A stretch of DNA of 56,215 nt from assembly GCA_017473945.1 (NCBI GenBank), contig JAFUIW010000004.1, positions 1 through 56,215 on the forward strand. Direction: 5' to 3'. Source of the stretch: Methanobrevibacter sp. (GTDB taxonomy: Archaea > Methanobacteriota > Methanobacteria > Methanobacteriales > Methanobacteriaceae). Positions 24,640-33,379 of this stretch are shown here, piece by piece. Every line of letters starts with the position of its first letter. Position 1 is the stretch's first letter. A program made the position numbers and the translations under genes. The notes below the pieces were generated by a model that did no database searches, had not been told where the DNA came from, and was given only the letters and a program-made list of their open reading frames with translations.

Positions 24640-24867
24640 ATGAAAACCTTAAAAGATGCAAAACCTGGTGAAACCGTAACTTTGGTAAAATACCACGAAA
24701 CCGGTGATGTTGATTTAAGAAGACATTTATTAGGTATGGGTTTTGTTAAAGGAGCTAAAATTACTGTTAAAAAAGTAGCTACTTTAGGAGATCCTATTGA
24801 AATGTCTGTAAAAGGATATGATGTTTGTCTTCGTAAAGAAGAAGCTGAAAACATTGAAGTGGAATAA
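24640..24867 (+). CDS. feoA: Ferrous iron transport protein A
   Basis: A 75-residue SH3-like FeoA domain protein: MKTLKDAKPGETVTLVK, then RRHLLGMGFVKGAKITV and the ending DVCLRKEEAENIEV. FeoA is a small cytosolic partner needed for FeoB activity. A longer frame begins at 24577, but the ATG at 24640 follows GGTGAT by 3 nt and gives the standard FeoA length. Here feoA follows feoB rather than preceding it and has its own promoter. Confidence 0.93.
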   Translation: MKTLKDAKPGETVTLVKYHETGDVDLRRHLLGMGFVKGAKITVKKVATLGDPIEMSVKGYDVCLRKEEAENIEVE

Positions 24868-24922
24868 ACTTCAATATTTTCATTTATTTTTTTTAATTTA
24901 ATTTAATTAACGGTGTTATATC

Positions 24923-25117
24923 ATGAAATGCAGAATGTGCGGTTTTGAATTCGATGAAAACGAATTAGAAAATCGTGGTTGTTCCAGTTGTGGAAAACAT
25001 GGTTGTAACAGCTATCACTGTCCAAACTGCGGATTTGCGAACTCTCCGGAATTGGATCAGGAATTTGAATTCATTACAAAACTAAAAAATAAGTTTAGAA
25101 AAAAATCAACTAATTAA
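24923..25117 (+). CDS. Feo-linked zinc-ribbon protein
   Basis: A 64-residue protein with CRMCG, CSSCGKHGC and CPNCG, enough cysteines for two small metal sites (zinc or iron), and a basic Lys-rich C-terminal tail. It is 55 bp after feoA on the same strand. It might serve as a small Feo accessory or metal sensor in place of bacterial FeoC, but this is inferred from position only. Its last 8 bp overlap the end of the convergent cbiO gene. Confidence 0.75.
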   Translation: MKCRMCGFEFDENELENRGCSSCGKHGCNSYHCPNCGFANSPELDQEFEFITKLKNKFRKKSTN

Positions 25118-25955
25118 TTTTTTTCACTTTTAATATTTCTTCTACTGTTTCTTCAATGCTTAATTTTTCAGTATCAACATTTAATCCATTTTCTTTTAAT
25201 TTATATAATATTTCTGTTGTAACTGGTGCTTTTAAATGGGCTTTCTTTAATAATTCTTTATCTGAAAATATTTGGTGCTTGTCACCTTGGGCAATTATCT
25301 CACCATTATACAATACAAATATTTTATCTGCAAATTGGTTTACCATTTCAATATCGTGTGATGAAATGACTATGCTTATTCCGTCTTCATTAAGGTTGTT
25401 TAAAATATCCAGTACCTTGTCAACGCCTTCAGGGTCAAGTCCTGCAGTAGGTTCATCAAGTATCATTATATCTGGTCGCATTGCAATAATTCCCGCAATT
25501 GCAACTCTTTTTTGCTGTCCTCCACTTAAGTGATGAGGAGTTTTTTCTTCAAAACCACTCATGCCGACCATTTCCAAAGATTCAGTGATTCTTTTTTCTA
25601 CTTCTTCATAATCTAGACCTAAGTTCATAGGTCCAAAGGCAACATCTTCCTTAACGGTTGGTGCAAACAGCTGGTCATTTGGATCTTGAAATACTATTCC
25701 TACCTTTTGTCTTACTTTAAGCAGTTCATCACGTTCAAAAATGATTTTTTCACCATCTATTTCAACATGGCCTGATGTAGGTTCGGTTAAACCATTAAAA
25801 TGTGAAAATAATGTGGATTTACCAGCACCATTAGGTCCCATAATAGCTATTTTTTCTCCTTTTTTAATTTGGATATTTACTTTTTTTAAATCTTTGGTAC
25901 CATATGGGTATGTATAAGTTAAATCTTTTGTTTCTAAATGTATATGTTCCATCAT
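25110..25955 (-). CDS. cbiO: Cobalt/nickel ECF transporter ATPase CbiO
   Basis: A 281-residue ABC ATPase: Walker A GPNGAGKST, Q-loop VFQDPNDQLFAPTV (the ND-x-LF-x-PTV form typical of ECF-type ATPases), signature LSGGQQKR, Walker B IMILDEPTAGLDP and switch His in ISSHDIEMV. It energises uptake of Ni2+ or Co2+ through CbiM/CbiQ. It follows cbiQ after only a few bases, with SD AGGTGA; the ATG is doubled (25955 or 25952). The metal cannot be decided from this subunit. Nickel is likely in a methanogen, which needs it for F430 and NiFe-hydrogenases; cobalt is also needed. Confidence 0.92.
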   Translation of the reverse strand: MMEHIHLETKDLTYTYPYGTKDLKKVNIQIKKGEKIAIMGPNGAGKSTLFSHFNGLTEPTSGHVEIDGEKIIFERDELLKVRQKVGIVFQDPNDQLFAPTVKEDVAFGPMNLGLDYEEVEKRITESLEMVGMSGFEEKTPHHLSGGQQKRVAIAGIIAMRPDIMILDEPTAGLDPEGVDKVLDILNNLNEDGISIVISSHDIEMVNQFADKIFVLYNGEIIAQGDKHQIFSDKELLKKAHLKAPVTTEILYKLKENGLNVDTEKLSIEETVEEILKVKKIN

Positions 25956-25960
25956 TTCAC

Positions 25961-26791
25961 CTAATTAATTGCTAGATTTTGAGACAAGTAACCTAATTGT
26001 CCGCCAAATTTGAATAGTATTATTTCAAGAATGATTACAATGATTATTATGGATATCAGATAAATATAATCACTTTTTTCAGGAGATTTTTTCTCACTGA
26101 ACATTTCGGATGCATCGGAAAATCCCCGGCTGACCATACTTTTGTGAACTCTCTCACCTTGTTCATAAGACTTTAAAAACATCATTCCTATGGTGTATCC
26201 GACCTGTTTTACTCTCCATTTGTATGGAGTGTTTTTTGAATGTATGTTAAAATTCCTGGATTTCTGACTATTTCTGATTGCTGCAAGCTCATCAACAAAT
26301 AAAAATAAAAACCTCACCATGATTGACAGAATCATTGCTAAATCTCTAGGCATCTTTAATTTTCTAAATGAACTCGCCATCTCTTGTAAAGGTGTTGTTG
26401 ATGAATATATGATAATTGCAGTTAAACAGACTATCATTCTGACAAGCAGTAGTATTGCCCAGTTCAGACCAACATCTGTCACATGCAACCATGAATAGCT
26501 CCAGATTATATTTCCAGGTTGGATAAATGGTTGAAATATTATTATGGCTCCACCAAACGGAAGTAGCATTAACAGTCTTTTAAATGAATCAATATAGGAT
26601 AAATCAGCTATTTTTAAAATAACTAATAGAACTATCTCTAATATTATTGGTATGAACAGTTCTTTAGATACAACACAAACGAGAATTATAAAAATAGTTG
26701 AAATTAATTTAATTCGCCCTTCTAGATTATGTATTGGACTGTTTTTTGATGCTAAATCATCAAACCTCATTATTTGTGTTATGTCAACCAT
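25961..26791 (-). CDS. cbiQ: Cobalt/nickel ECF transporter membrane protein CbiQ
   Basis: A 276-residue ECF T-component with 5-6 membrane helices. It has the cytoplasmic coupling helices that touch the ATPase (the AxR-type motifs around AAIRNSQKSRNF and ERVHKSMVSRGFSD). It links the S-component CbiM to CbiO. It lies between cbiN and cbiO on the minus strand; the 114-bp gap to cbiN is AT-rich and could carry an extra promoter. Family assignment is firm. Confidence 0.9.
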   Translation of the reverse strand: MVDITQIMRFDDLASKNSPIHNLEGRIKLISTIFIILVCVVSKELFIPIILEIVLLVILKIADLSYIDSFKRLLMLLPFGGAIIIFQPFIQPGNIIWSYSWLHVTDVGLNWAILLLVRMIVCLTAIIIYSSTTPLQEMASSFRKLKMPRDLAMILSIMVRFLFLFVDELAAIRNSQKSRNFNIHSKNTPYKWRVKQVGYTIGMMFLKSYEQGERVHKSMVSRGFSDASEMFSEKKSPEKSDYIYLISIIIIVIILEIILFKFGGQLGYLSQNLAIN

Positions 26792-26905
26792 ATTAATTCA
26801 CTAGTTTTAATATTAAAAATTTGTAATATATTATTATTTGCTTATGCTATTTTTATAAATTTTCAATTAACTTTTAAAAAAAGAAAAAAAGAGAAATTAA
26901 ATTAT

Positions 26906-27211
26906 TTAATTTCTGCTTCTTACAACGTATGCGACTCCAAATCCTAACAATAGTGTTACAATCACTCCTATTACCAGTGCGACTATCTGCAATCCTTGAT
27001 TGTCTGGATCATTGGCAAATGCATAATCTGGGAATACTGATTCTGGAATTCCGTTAATCTCTTCAATTGAGAAATCTTCAGCAAGTCCTGAATCTTCTGC
27101 GGATTTTTCCAATCCGTCAGGGTCACCTGATGCAATGTATGGTGAAAGGACACAGATTATGACACAAATTACAATAGCAATTCCGATTAATGTCTTGTCT
27201 TTTTTATCCAT
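26906..27211 (-). CDS. cbiN: PDGLE-domain subunit (CbiN/NikN-like)
   Basis: A protein of about 101 residues with an N-terminal membrane helix, an extracytoplasmic loop containing the diagnostic SGDPDGLEKSAED, and a C-terminal helix ending in RSRN. PDGLE proteins are the small accessory subunits of archaeal Ni/Co ECF transporters. The ATG at 27211 is chosen because GGAGAT, inside the end of cbiM, precedes it by 7 nt; longer in-frame starts would overlap cbiM. Confidence 0.88.
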   Translation of the reverse strand: MDKKDKTLIGIAIVICVIICVLSPYIASGDPDGLEKSAEDSGLAEDFSIEEINGIPESVFPDYAFANDPDNQGLQIVALVIGVIVTLLLGFGVAYVVRSRN

Positions 27212-27212
27212 C

Positions 27213-27851
27213 TTATGCATCTCCTTCATTTTTATTCCATGCAAGTAAGTCTGGTCTGAATTTGTCTAATGCTGCAAGAACAATTACGGTTAATACTGCT
27301 TCAATAATTCCTATGAAGAAGTGGTATAAGACCATTGAGGGGATACCGATATTTGCCGGGAAAGTACCCGCGATTGCCATTTCAATAGCACATGCTAATG
27401 CTGCAATTACAGTTGCTAACCATGCTGCGATTCCTGCTGCAGGATATTTTCCTATCATTCCGTTTAATCCTTTGAAGGTGTATAATCCTACAAAACCTCC
27501 AATGATTGCCATGTTCAATACATTTGCTCCTAAAGCAGTAATTCCTCCGTCACCAAATATCAATGCTTGGATAAGAAGGACTACAGTAAATACTAAAACT
27601 GCAGCTTCAGGTGCTAAAAATACTATAGCTACTAAAGCTCCACCAACCATGTGTCCACTGGTACCAAATGGAATTGGTATATTCATTGACATGATTGCAA
27701 AGATACCTGCTGCGAGAACTGCTAAAAGAGGGATACGTTTTTCATCTAAGTTAGATCTAGACCATTTTACAGAGAAGTATAATGCAACGATTAAAATTAC
27801 ATAGTATACTAGACACTGTGCGATAGGTATAAATCCATCTGGTATATGCAA
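27213..27851 (-). CDS. cbiM: Cobalt/nickel ECF transporter S-component CbiM
   Basis: A 212-residue membrane protein that begins with MHIPDGF. In CbiM/NikM the N-terminal amine and the His at position 2 chelate Ni/Co. The start is a TTG at 27851 with a perfect SD (GGAGGA, 6 nt away); this start gives exactly the MH-x-P end the metal site needs. Conserved His in SGHMVGGALVA fits the family. It is the first gene of cbiMNQO and is preceded by a TATA box and repeated GTAATAC motifs. Confidence 0.93.
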   Translation of the reverse strand: MHIPDGFIPIAQCLVYYVILIVALYFSVKWSRSNLDEKRIPLLAVLAAGIFAIMSMNIPIPFGTSGHMVGGALVAIVFLAPEAAVLVFTVVLLIQALIFGDGGITALGANVLNMAIIGGFVGLYTFKGLNGMIGKYPAAGIAAWLATVIAALACAIEMAIAGTFPANIGIPSMVLYHFFIGIIEAVLTVIVLAALDKFRPDLLAWNKNEGDA

Positions 27852-27869
27852 TTGAATTCCTCCATTTAT

Positions 27870-27926
27870 ATACAGTAATACTTTTTTTGTTTTTATATAA
27901 ATACTAGTATTACAAAAAAGTATTAT
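27870..27926 (-). promoter_or_regulatory. cbiM promoter with GTAATAC/GTATTAC repeats
   Basis: On the minus strand a TATA box (TTTATATAAAA, around 27901-27891) is bracketed by TAATAC and GTAATACTAGTATT upstream (27925-27900) and AGTATTAC downstream (27882-27875). The repeated element resembles half-sites of NikR-like operators, but no operator consensus can be proven here. Confidence 0.5.
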
Positions 27927-28107
27927 TTTTAATTATTTTTAGTAATATCAAGTTAATTGGGAGTCTAATTAAGGATAGTTGTTTTTAAACTCGTTTTAGT
28001 GCTTGACATTTACTATGTTAAACTTATTTCACTATATAAATGTTATTAAAGTAATACAAATTAGTATTATTTATAAATTTTTGTATTACTGAATGATAAA
28101 AAATAGG
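27927..28107. other. Intergenic region with further GTAATAC motifs
   Basis: No supported ORF. It contains AGTAATACAAATTAGTATTA near 28051-28070 and GTATTACTGA near 28083-28092, the same element as in the cbiM promoter. The 3' end of the polymerase-like gene lies at 28108. Confidence 0.4.
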
Positions 28108-29388
28108 CTAATTTCTTGATTTTATGATGGAAATTAAATAAATAAAAATAGCTATTGCAAAGTATAACAATACTTGAATGTCCAGAATTCCGGTTTCTAT
28201 TCCCAAAATGGAGTATGTTAAAATCAATGAGTAAATTCCAATATAGAAGAAATCTTTGGTTTTTTGCATTATTTTAAATCCAATTCCTAAAATGAATCCC
28301 AAAATGCACATTTCAACAAAAACACCAAATTTTCCAAAATCAACTATCATCTGGCCGATTAAACTTGGTGTAACTGTAACTTCAGTTCTCCATGCAATTA
28401 ACTTACCCACCATCATTCTAGGGCCCAATTCGCTTCCAGGTATTGCACTTGCCAATAATTTTCCATGTGTCAGGCCGAAGTTTCCTCCAAGAAAATCGAG
28501 AAGGTCCAAAACATGCAGGGTGAAATCTGCCCTGGACTGAAGTGTATATATTGGGCTTGTTGATGAGGTTATTGTCATCTCTCCAAGTGAACGAAAATAC
28601 CCAATTCCAATGATTGCACCTATACCAACTAATCCTCCAACAACAACTTCCCATAGTGAAACAATATTTCCGCAGAAACCTATGATAATTATGATGAGAA
28701 ATGCTGCAAGTAGTGGTGTCCTATACCCTAGAAGCAATAATAATGCACAGTCCATAACGAGTAAAAAAATGAATCTGAATCTTGCCTGTGAACGTGTGAT
28801 ATTTTTGTCTTGAAAATCTTTTAGATATGCACTGGCAACCAAGCAGGTTCCAGGAATAATTAAAAATACGGGCATTGTAAATATTGGTTTTAGTAGATAT
28901 CTGATTGATGGTTTTAAAAGTGGAATTCCACCTACTGTTGCAATACTTACGAAGAAAAACACAATACTAATCAATATTAAACAGAATCCTATGGAATAAA
29001 TGTCTTTTCTATTAAAATTAATCATGTTTTCAGATGGATTTCTTAAAAAATATCTCGGAAGGATTGTTGCCCCGATAATGAATGCAACAAATGCAATTAG
29101 TAATGTTATTGTTAAACTTTGAGATAATCTTTTTAAAGATAGCAATAAAAATATGGCAAATAGAAAGATAACGATTAATGGGTGAAATAGATAATCTTTT
29201 AAAATCTTGTTTTTATTCAAAAAACTTAGAAAATTCTCATCGGGGTATAATTTTTTGAAGTAACTGTTTACCCATTCATTTTCAATGAAAGATAATATTG
29301 AAAAAATAGTTGTAAATAAAAAAGATTTGTGAAATTCGTCACTAATCTTATTTATTGCTGAAGTTAAAGTGGAATATATTACGCTCAT
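28108..29388 (-). CDS. Oligosaccharide repeat-unit polymerase-like membrane protein
   Basis: A protein of about 426 residues with roughly 12 membrane helices and one large extracytoplasmic loop before the last helices (about residues 275-345, with FLGGNFGLTHGKLLASAIPG and a basic/aromatic WRTEVTVTPS segment). That layout is typical of Wzy/O-antigen-polymerase-like proteins, and archaeal family members are linked to surface glycan or pseudomurein-associated polymer synthesis. A GTG at 29394 is in frame; ATG at 29388 is used. It follows the DUF4330-like gene by about 11 bp, and a ferredoxin starts the run. Substrate unknown. Confidence 0.65.
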   Translation of the reverse strand: MSVIYSTLTSAINKISDEFHKSFLFTTIFSILSFIENEWVNSYFKKLYPDENFLSFLNKNKILKDYLFHPLIVIFLFAIFLLLSLKRLSQSLTITLLIAFVAFIIGATILPRYFLRNPSENMINFNRKDIYSIGFCLILISIVFFFVSIATVGGIPLLKPSIRYLLKPIFTMPVFLIIPGTCLVASAYLKDFQDKNITRSQARFRFIFLLVMDCALLLLLGYRTPLLAAFLIIIIIGFCGNIVSLWEVVVGGLVGIGAIIGIGYFRSLGEMTITSSTSPIYTLQSRADFTLHVLDLLDFLGGNFGLTHGKLLASAIPGSELGPRMMVGKLIAWRTEVTVTPSLIGQMIVDFGKFGVFVEMCILGFILGIGFKIMQKTKDFFYIGIYSLILTYSILGIETGILDIQVLLYFAIAIFIYLISIIKSRN

Positions 29389-29399
29389 TGTCACACAAC

Positions 29400-30167
29400 T
29401 TAAAATGATCGGATATTTGTAACTTCGTAGTCATTCTTGATATTGTTTAAAGTGCTGTCATTGCAGTCATAGACTCTAAGGGTTATCTCTTCGGTCATTC
29501 CGTTGATATTTCCTAAAATGGCATTTCCGTCTTCAAGATTCTGATTATTGGCTTTGCTTAATATTAATTCATTGATTAATTCACTGTTTGTTGTTTTAAT
29601 GGCTAATCTCTTGTTGTTGGAATTGATTTTATTTTCTAATTCCCTGATTTTGAGGGAATCAACTGAATCAACAGATATTGATGTTGAGATTTCATAATCA
29701 CAACCGGTTAAGTTTTTATTTAAGTCAGTTAATGAAGTAACATTTTGCGGTTTTATTTTAAATTCTTTTAGGTTTTTATAGACGCTGCCGTCACTTTCAA
29801 GTGAAATTGTGTCCAGATAAACATCTGCGTTATTGGCATTTTTATATAATCCTGTAATGAAAGTTCCATTGTCTGATTCGATTAGAATTTTAGTTGAAGA
29901 TCCTTCATCAACCCATTTTACAGTACCGTTTAAAGTTACTTCTTCACCATTGGTGGAATTCATACCCTTAACTGTAGCTTTAACTATTTTTCCTTCTTTA
30001 TAATAGTTCAAATAGGTTTCAGGAAGTTTACTTATTGTTGAAGCATCAAAAGCAGTTTTTTGTACATTTGATGAGTCATCACTTGTAATGTGTATAAATG
30101 CAAATGCTATTGCACATATTACTAAAATTATTATGATGTAATCAATTAGAGTAAATTTGAGTTTCAT
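29400..30167 (-). CDS. Membrane-anchored DUF4330-like protein
   Basis: A protein of about 255 residues with one N-terminal membrane helix (LIDYIIIILVICAIAFAF) and an extracytoplasmic remainder of beta-rich segments with several N-x-T sites. The start and anchor resemble DUF4330 proteins found near polysaccharide genes. A longer frame to 30206 would overlap the ferredoxin; the ATG at 30167 starts with a natural MKLKFTLIDY. It is sandwiched between a ferredoxin (8 bp upstream) and the polymerase-like gene, so the three are likely co-transcribed. Confidence 0.65.
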   Translation of the reverse strand: MKLKFTLIDYIIIILVICAIAFAFIHITSDDSSNVQKTAFDASTISKLPETYLNYYKEGKIVKATVKGMNSTNGEEVTLNGTVKWVDEGSSTKILIESDNGTFITGLYKNANNADVYLDTISLESDGSVYKNLKEFKIKPQNVTSLTDLNKNLTGCDYEISTSISVDSVDSLKIRELENKINSNNKRLAIKTTNSELINELILSKANNQNLEDGNAILGNINGMTEEITLRVYDCNDSTLNNIKNDYEVTNIRSF

Positions 30168-30175
30168 AAGCAATC

Positions 30176-30343
30176 TTAATCTTCGTAAATCGCACCCACT
30201 GGGCAAACATCAACACATTCACCACAATTATCGCATTTATCTGCATCGATAATTATTGTATAAGCTCTTCTTGTAATCGCTTCTTCCATACATACGTCAA
30301 TACAATCTTCACAAACTCCGCATTCTTCCATATCAACTTGCAA
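30176..30343 (-). CDS. Small 2[4Fe-4S] ferredoxin
   Basis: A 55-residue ferredoxin too short for most ORF filters. Cluster one uses CGVCEDCIDVC (followed by Met rather than the usual Pro) and cluster two CDNCGECVDVCP. The start is a TTG at 30343 with SD AGGTG 6 nt upstream; an in-frame ATG at 30331 is possible. A TATA box on the minus strand around 30404-30416 precedes it. It probably serves as an electron carrier between hydrogenases and biosynthetic enzymes; the partner is unknown. Confidence 0.9.
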   Translation of the reverse strand: MQVDMEECGVCEDCIDVCMEEAITRRAYTIIIDADKCDNCGECVDVCPVGAIYED

Positions 30344-30500
30344 GTTATACACCTTTAGAATTAATTTATAGAATATAAGTATTTTTTAATCTTAAGATTT
30401 ATATACTTTGTTAAATAATAGTATATTGTAGTTTTTTTTAGTTTCATTGTATAAAAATGATAACATTTATATACTATGAAAATAAATATTACTATTGTAT

Positions 30501-30583
<83 letters not shown>

Positions 30584-30612
30584 CTATTTTATATATTCTC
30601 GATTTTTTCATT

Positions 30613-30685
30613 GCTTTAGTGGCTCAGCCGGTAGAGCGCTACCTTGGTAAGGTAGAAGTCGGGGGTTCGAATCCCCCCTAAAGCT
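30613..30685 (+). tRNA. tRNA-Thr (GGU)
   Basis: Acceptor stem GCTTTAG (30613-30619) pairs with CTAAAGC (30678-30684). The anticodon stem CTACC/GGTAG encloses TTGGTAA, giving anticodon GGT. The T-arm is GGGGGTTCGAATCCCCC. CCA is not encoded. It is 29 bp after tRNA-Leu, so both probably share one transcript. Confidence 0.96.
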
Positions 30686-30691
30686 CTTTAA

Positions 30692-31252
30692 CTATTTTTT
30701 AATAATTTTAACATTTTCTAAAGTCCTTATTTTGTCAAAATCATTGTTTAAAAAAAGTAATGTTATTTCTAATGTTTTTTTAATGCCTGCTTCTGATCTG
30801 TTGAATAAATCTTCGCTGTTTAATTCATTTAAATCAGCATATACTGGCGTGGTTGTTATAATTTCATATTCATCTGTAATGATAGATATTCCACCTCTGC
30901 CAACTCCGGCGGTAGTTCCGATAGCTATATCACAGTCACTTAATTTCTTCACAGCTTTAGCCATTATTTTGCTGACCTCCAAATCCCCTTTCTCGTCGTA
31001 GACCTTTATTCCTTTAATTAATTTTTTTGGTTTTGGAGGATTTTTAACATTCAATATTTTTTTCACGGCCTCGATGGTTGGAATGAATAAGCTGCATGTC
31101 ACGCTAAGCTGTGAATAGTCAAAATCACCATATTCTCTTGGATTTTTAATATAATCCGTTCCGAAATTGCCATCATAATTTTGAGCTATTGCATGCAGTT
31201 CCCTTCCAATCTTTCCATGAGTGAAACACTCTGCAGTTGCTATTTTAATCAT
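30692..31252 (-). CDS. hcgF: [Fe]-hydrogenase cofactor biosynthesis protein HcgF
   Basis: A 186-residue protein beginning MIKIATAEC. The Cys at position 9 is the residue that in HcgF forms a thioester with the carboxyl group of the guanylylpyridinol precursor. The fold elements ATAECFTHGKIG and TTAGVGRGGISI match the family. It acts with HcgE in activating the guanylylpyridinol cofactor of Hmd. It is the last gene of the minus-strand hcgA-F run; its ATG overlaps the end of hcgE by 8 bp. It ends 6 bp from tRNA-Thr, which is on the other strand. Confidence 0.9.
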   Translation of the reverse strand: MIKIATAECFTHGKIGRELHAIAQNYDGNFGTDYIKNPREYGDFDYSQLSVTCSLFIPTIEAVKKILNVKNPPKPKKLIKGIKVYDEKGDLEVSKIMAKAVKKLSDCDIAIGTTAGVGRGGISIITDEYEIITTTPVYADLNELNSEDLFNRSEAGIKKTLEITLLFLNNDFDKIRTLENVKIIKK

Positions 31253-31895
31253 ATTTATCTTTCAATAATTTCAATGCATTTATTGTTATAGCCTTTGCAA
31301 CTTCATCTAATGTGTATGGAGTTACAGGTTCATTGTCCCTAATCAATTTATTTGTAGTCAGAACCAAATGATTTTCAGTTATTCCGTGTGCTCTTAACTC
31401 TTCAACAGCGGGATTTGAATCATCATATTCTGAGATGTCCTTAATTTCAATGTTTTCATTTCCAAATCCGAATATTCCTGCAGTTCCTATTGTTGTTGCA
31501 CCTCTTTCATGTGCATGCTTTATGATTTTAGCCGCAGTAGGTATGGTGTTTCCTCCTGCAATGACGATAATTACTACATCACCTTTTACCAAATTCAAAT
31601 TTTCTTCACTGATGTATTCGGGATAACTTTCCACATTTCTAAAATTTTCATCATGTGTGCATAGCTGTTTTAAAAAATCAGGTTTATTTTGTCCGGTTTC
31701 AGCACCCAACATGGTAAAAATCACATCTCCTCCATCAATTTTCTGTCCGTCAAATGCGCCGATGACTTTTGGCCCGCCTCTGTGGACCTGAATTAAATTT
31801 ATTCCAATTCTTAAACCTAATCTTCCGCATCCCACCAAATCAATCCTGCCATGGGGGACTTGCTTATCTTCCATTTTTTGTATTTCATCACTCAT
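31245..31895 (-). CDS. hcgE: [Fe]-hydrogenase cofactor biosynthesis protein HcgE
   Basis: A 216-residue ThiF/E1-like protein. The Rossmann glycine motif VGCGRLGLRIG is near residue 22, and a nucleotide-binding region AGGNTIPTA and a Cys-bearing LKQLCTHDEN follow. HcgE adenylates the carboxyl group of the guanylylpyridinol before transfer to HcgF. It lies 4 bp downstream of hcgD and overlaps hcgF. Confidence 0.9.
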   Translation of the reverse strand: MSDEIQKMEDKQVPHGRIDLVGCGRLGLRIGINLIQVHRGGPKVIGAFDGQKIDGGDVIFTMLGAETGQNKPDFLKQLCTHDENFRNVESYPEYISEENLNLVKGDVVIIVIAGGNTIPTAAKIIKHAHERGATTIGTAGIFGFGNENIEIKDISEYDDSNPAVEELRAHGITENHLVLTTNKLIRDNEPVTPYTLDEVAKAITINALKLLKDKYD

Positions 31896-31899
31896 TTTA

Positions 31900-32598
31900 T
31901 CACATTAACTTTTCAATAGGTTTTTTGTCAATTATCTCAATGGCGATATTTAACTCGTTTAATAAATTTGCCAATTTGTATAATCCTGGAACTTCACTTT
32001 CATGATGTCCTAAATCTATAAGTGTAATCTGTAAATTTTTAGCTAAAATTGCGGTTTCTTGACATAAATCCCCTGAAATTAACAGGTCTAAATTTTGATT
32101 CTTTGCTAATTTTATATATTCGGGGTTTTTCAAGCCAAAACCTGATATTATTCCAATATTTTTCATTTCTTTTTCATCATCGATAGTATTGACGGCTCTT
32201 GCATTTTCAAAATTATCCAGTATTGCCTCTTTCAGTTTTTTAAATGTGTAGTTGGATTTGCATATTCTTCCAATATTTGTTTTTTTGTCAAAATAATCTA
32301 TAACAGTTAATTTTAAAGTTTCAGCCAGTGCTTCGTTTGCTCCTCCCTCAATAATGTCCCAATTTGAATGAATTGTGTATGTTGGTGTTTTAGGCTCAAA
32401 TAACGGAGGGTGGTGAGTAACTATTAACGTTTGCTTATTAAATTTATCGTCTTCTGGCAATAAATCCATAAATATTTTAATTGACTCGATGTCTAAATCT
32501 AAATTGTATTTCCCCGCCAGTCCAACACTATCAAATGATAATGCCAGATTTTCAGGTACTTTTTTATCTAAAAATTCAATAATCTCTTTAAGCTTCAT
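31900..32598 (-). CDS. hcgD: HcgD, Nif3-like iron protein of cofactor synthesis
   Basis: A 232-residue Nif3-family protein with dinuclear metal-site motifs: SFDSVGLAG at the N-terminus, VTHHPPLF with two His, and DLGHHESE near the C-terminus. HcgD is thought to handle iron for the Hmd cofactor. Its ATG lies inside the last codons of hcgC (11-bp overlap), so synthesis of the two is coupled. Confidence 0.9.
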   Translation of the reverse strand: MKLKEIIEFLDKKVPENLALSFDSVGLAGKYNLDLDIESIKIFMDLLPEDDKFNKQTLIVTHHPPLFEPKTPTYTIHSNWDIIEGGANEALAETLKLTVIDYFDKKTNIGRICKSNYTFKKLKEAILDNFENARAVNTIDDEKEMKNIGIISGFGLKNPEYIKLAKNQNLDLLISGDLCQETAILAKNLQITLIDLGHHESEVPGLYKLANLLNELNIAIEIIDKKPIEKLM

Positions 32599-33379
32599 TT
32601 AAATCAGATTCAATTTTTGAAATTTCAGTTTCAATAAGCTCATCACAATCAAATGGATCAATTGTAGATATTTTTAAAGCTTGTTTATCAACGGATTTTA
32701 GGAATTTTTCAATATTTTGCTCTTTAAATATTATCTCTTCAAAAAATCCCATTTCACAGGCACTGTAGAGGACGCCAGCCATTTCAAGACAGCTATTTAA
32801 CACATTTGTTAAAACACCGATTGTCAGAGTCATTGTTCCTGATGTTTTGGTGTTAATTCCTTTTGTTTTTATGATTCCTTTGTTTGGAGATTTTACAGCA
32901 TTTAATCTTTCATGTATATTATTTTTGTTAGCCAGAAGTTTATCATTGTCTTCAGCGACCGGATCTTCTATTATGAATGCCTTAACATCAAATTTTGAAG
33001 ATTGCTCAACATTGATGCCTCCAAAACCAGTTGTATCTATAACTACCTCTCCACTGTATATCAAATTCAAATCGGACGAAAATTCAATAGGATTTCTTAA
33101 AGTTCCTCCAATTTTAGTATTCAATAATTTTTCCAAATGAGGATAAATGTCTATTAATAGGACATTGGTATACTTTTCACTTAGTTTTTTAACAATTCCT
33201 ACTCCTGTGAAATATGTGCCAATGACAATTATTTTGGTGTCTGTTGGAAAATCCAATGATTCTATATAGTCAAAAACGGATTGTGATTTCTTATCAATAA
33301 TCTTATTGAAAATGTCTATTAGTTTTATTTCAGATTTAATTGTTAATACTTCAGATGTAATTCCAGTATCGACATTCAT
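32588..33379 (-). CDS. hcgC: HcgC, pyridinol C3-methyltransferase
   Basis: A 263-residue SAM-dependent methyltransferase of the Hcg pathway. It has a Rossmann-type core (IVIGTYFTGVGIVKKL near residue 50, VLLIDIYPHLEKLL, VVIDTTGFGG). HcgC methylates the pyridinol ring at C3. It overlaps hcgB by 4 bp and hcgD by 11 bp. Assignment rests on family features plus its place in a complete hcg cluster. Confidence 0.88.
   Translation of the reverse strand: MNVDTGITSEVLTIKSEIKLIDIFNKIIDKKSQSVFDYIESLDFPTDTKIIVIGTYFTGVGIVKKLSEKYTNVLLIDIYPHLEKLLNTKIGGTLRNPIEFSSDLNLIYSGEVVIDTTGFGGINVEQSSKFDVKAFIIEDPVAEDNDKLLANKNNIHERLNAVKSPNKGIIKTKGINTKTSGTMTLTIGVLTNVLNSCLEMAGVLYSACEMGFFEEIIFKEQNIEKFLKSVDKQALKISTIDPFDCDELIETEISKIESDLNEA

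Noticed and set aside
27190-27804. 204-codon plus-strand ORF
   Set aside because: Entirely antisense to cbiM, which has the diagnostic MHIPDG start; composition is typical of a shadow frame.
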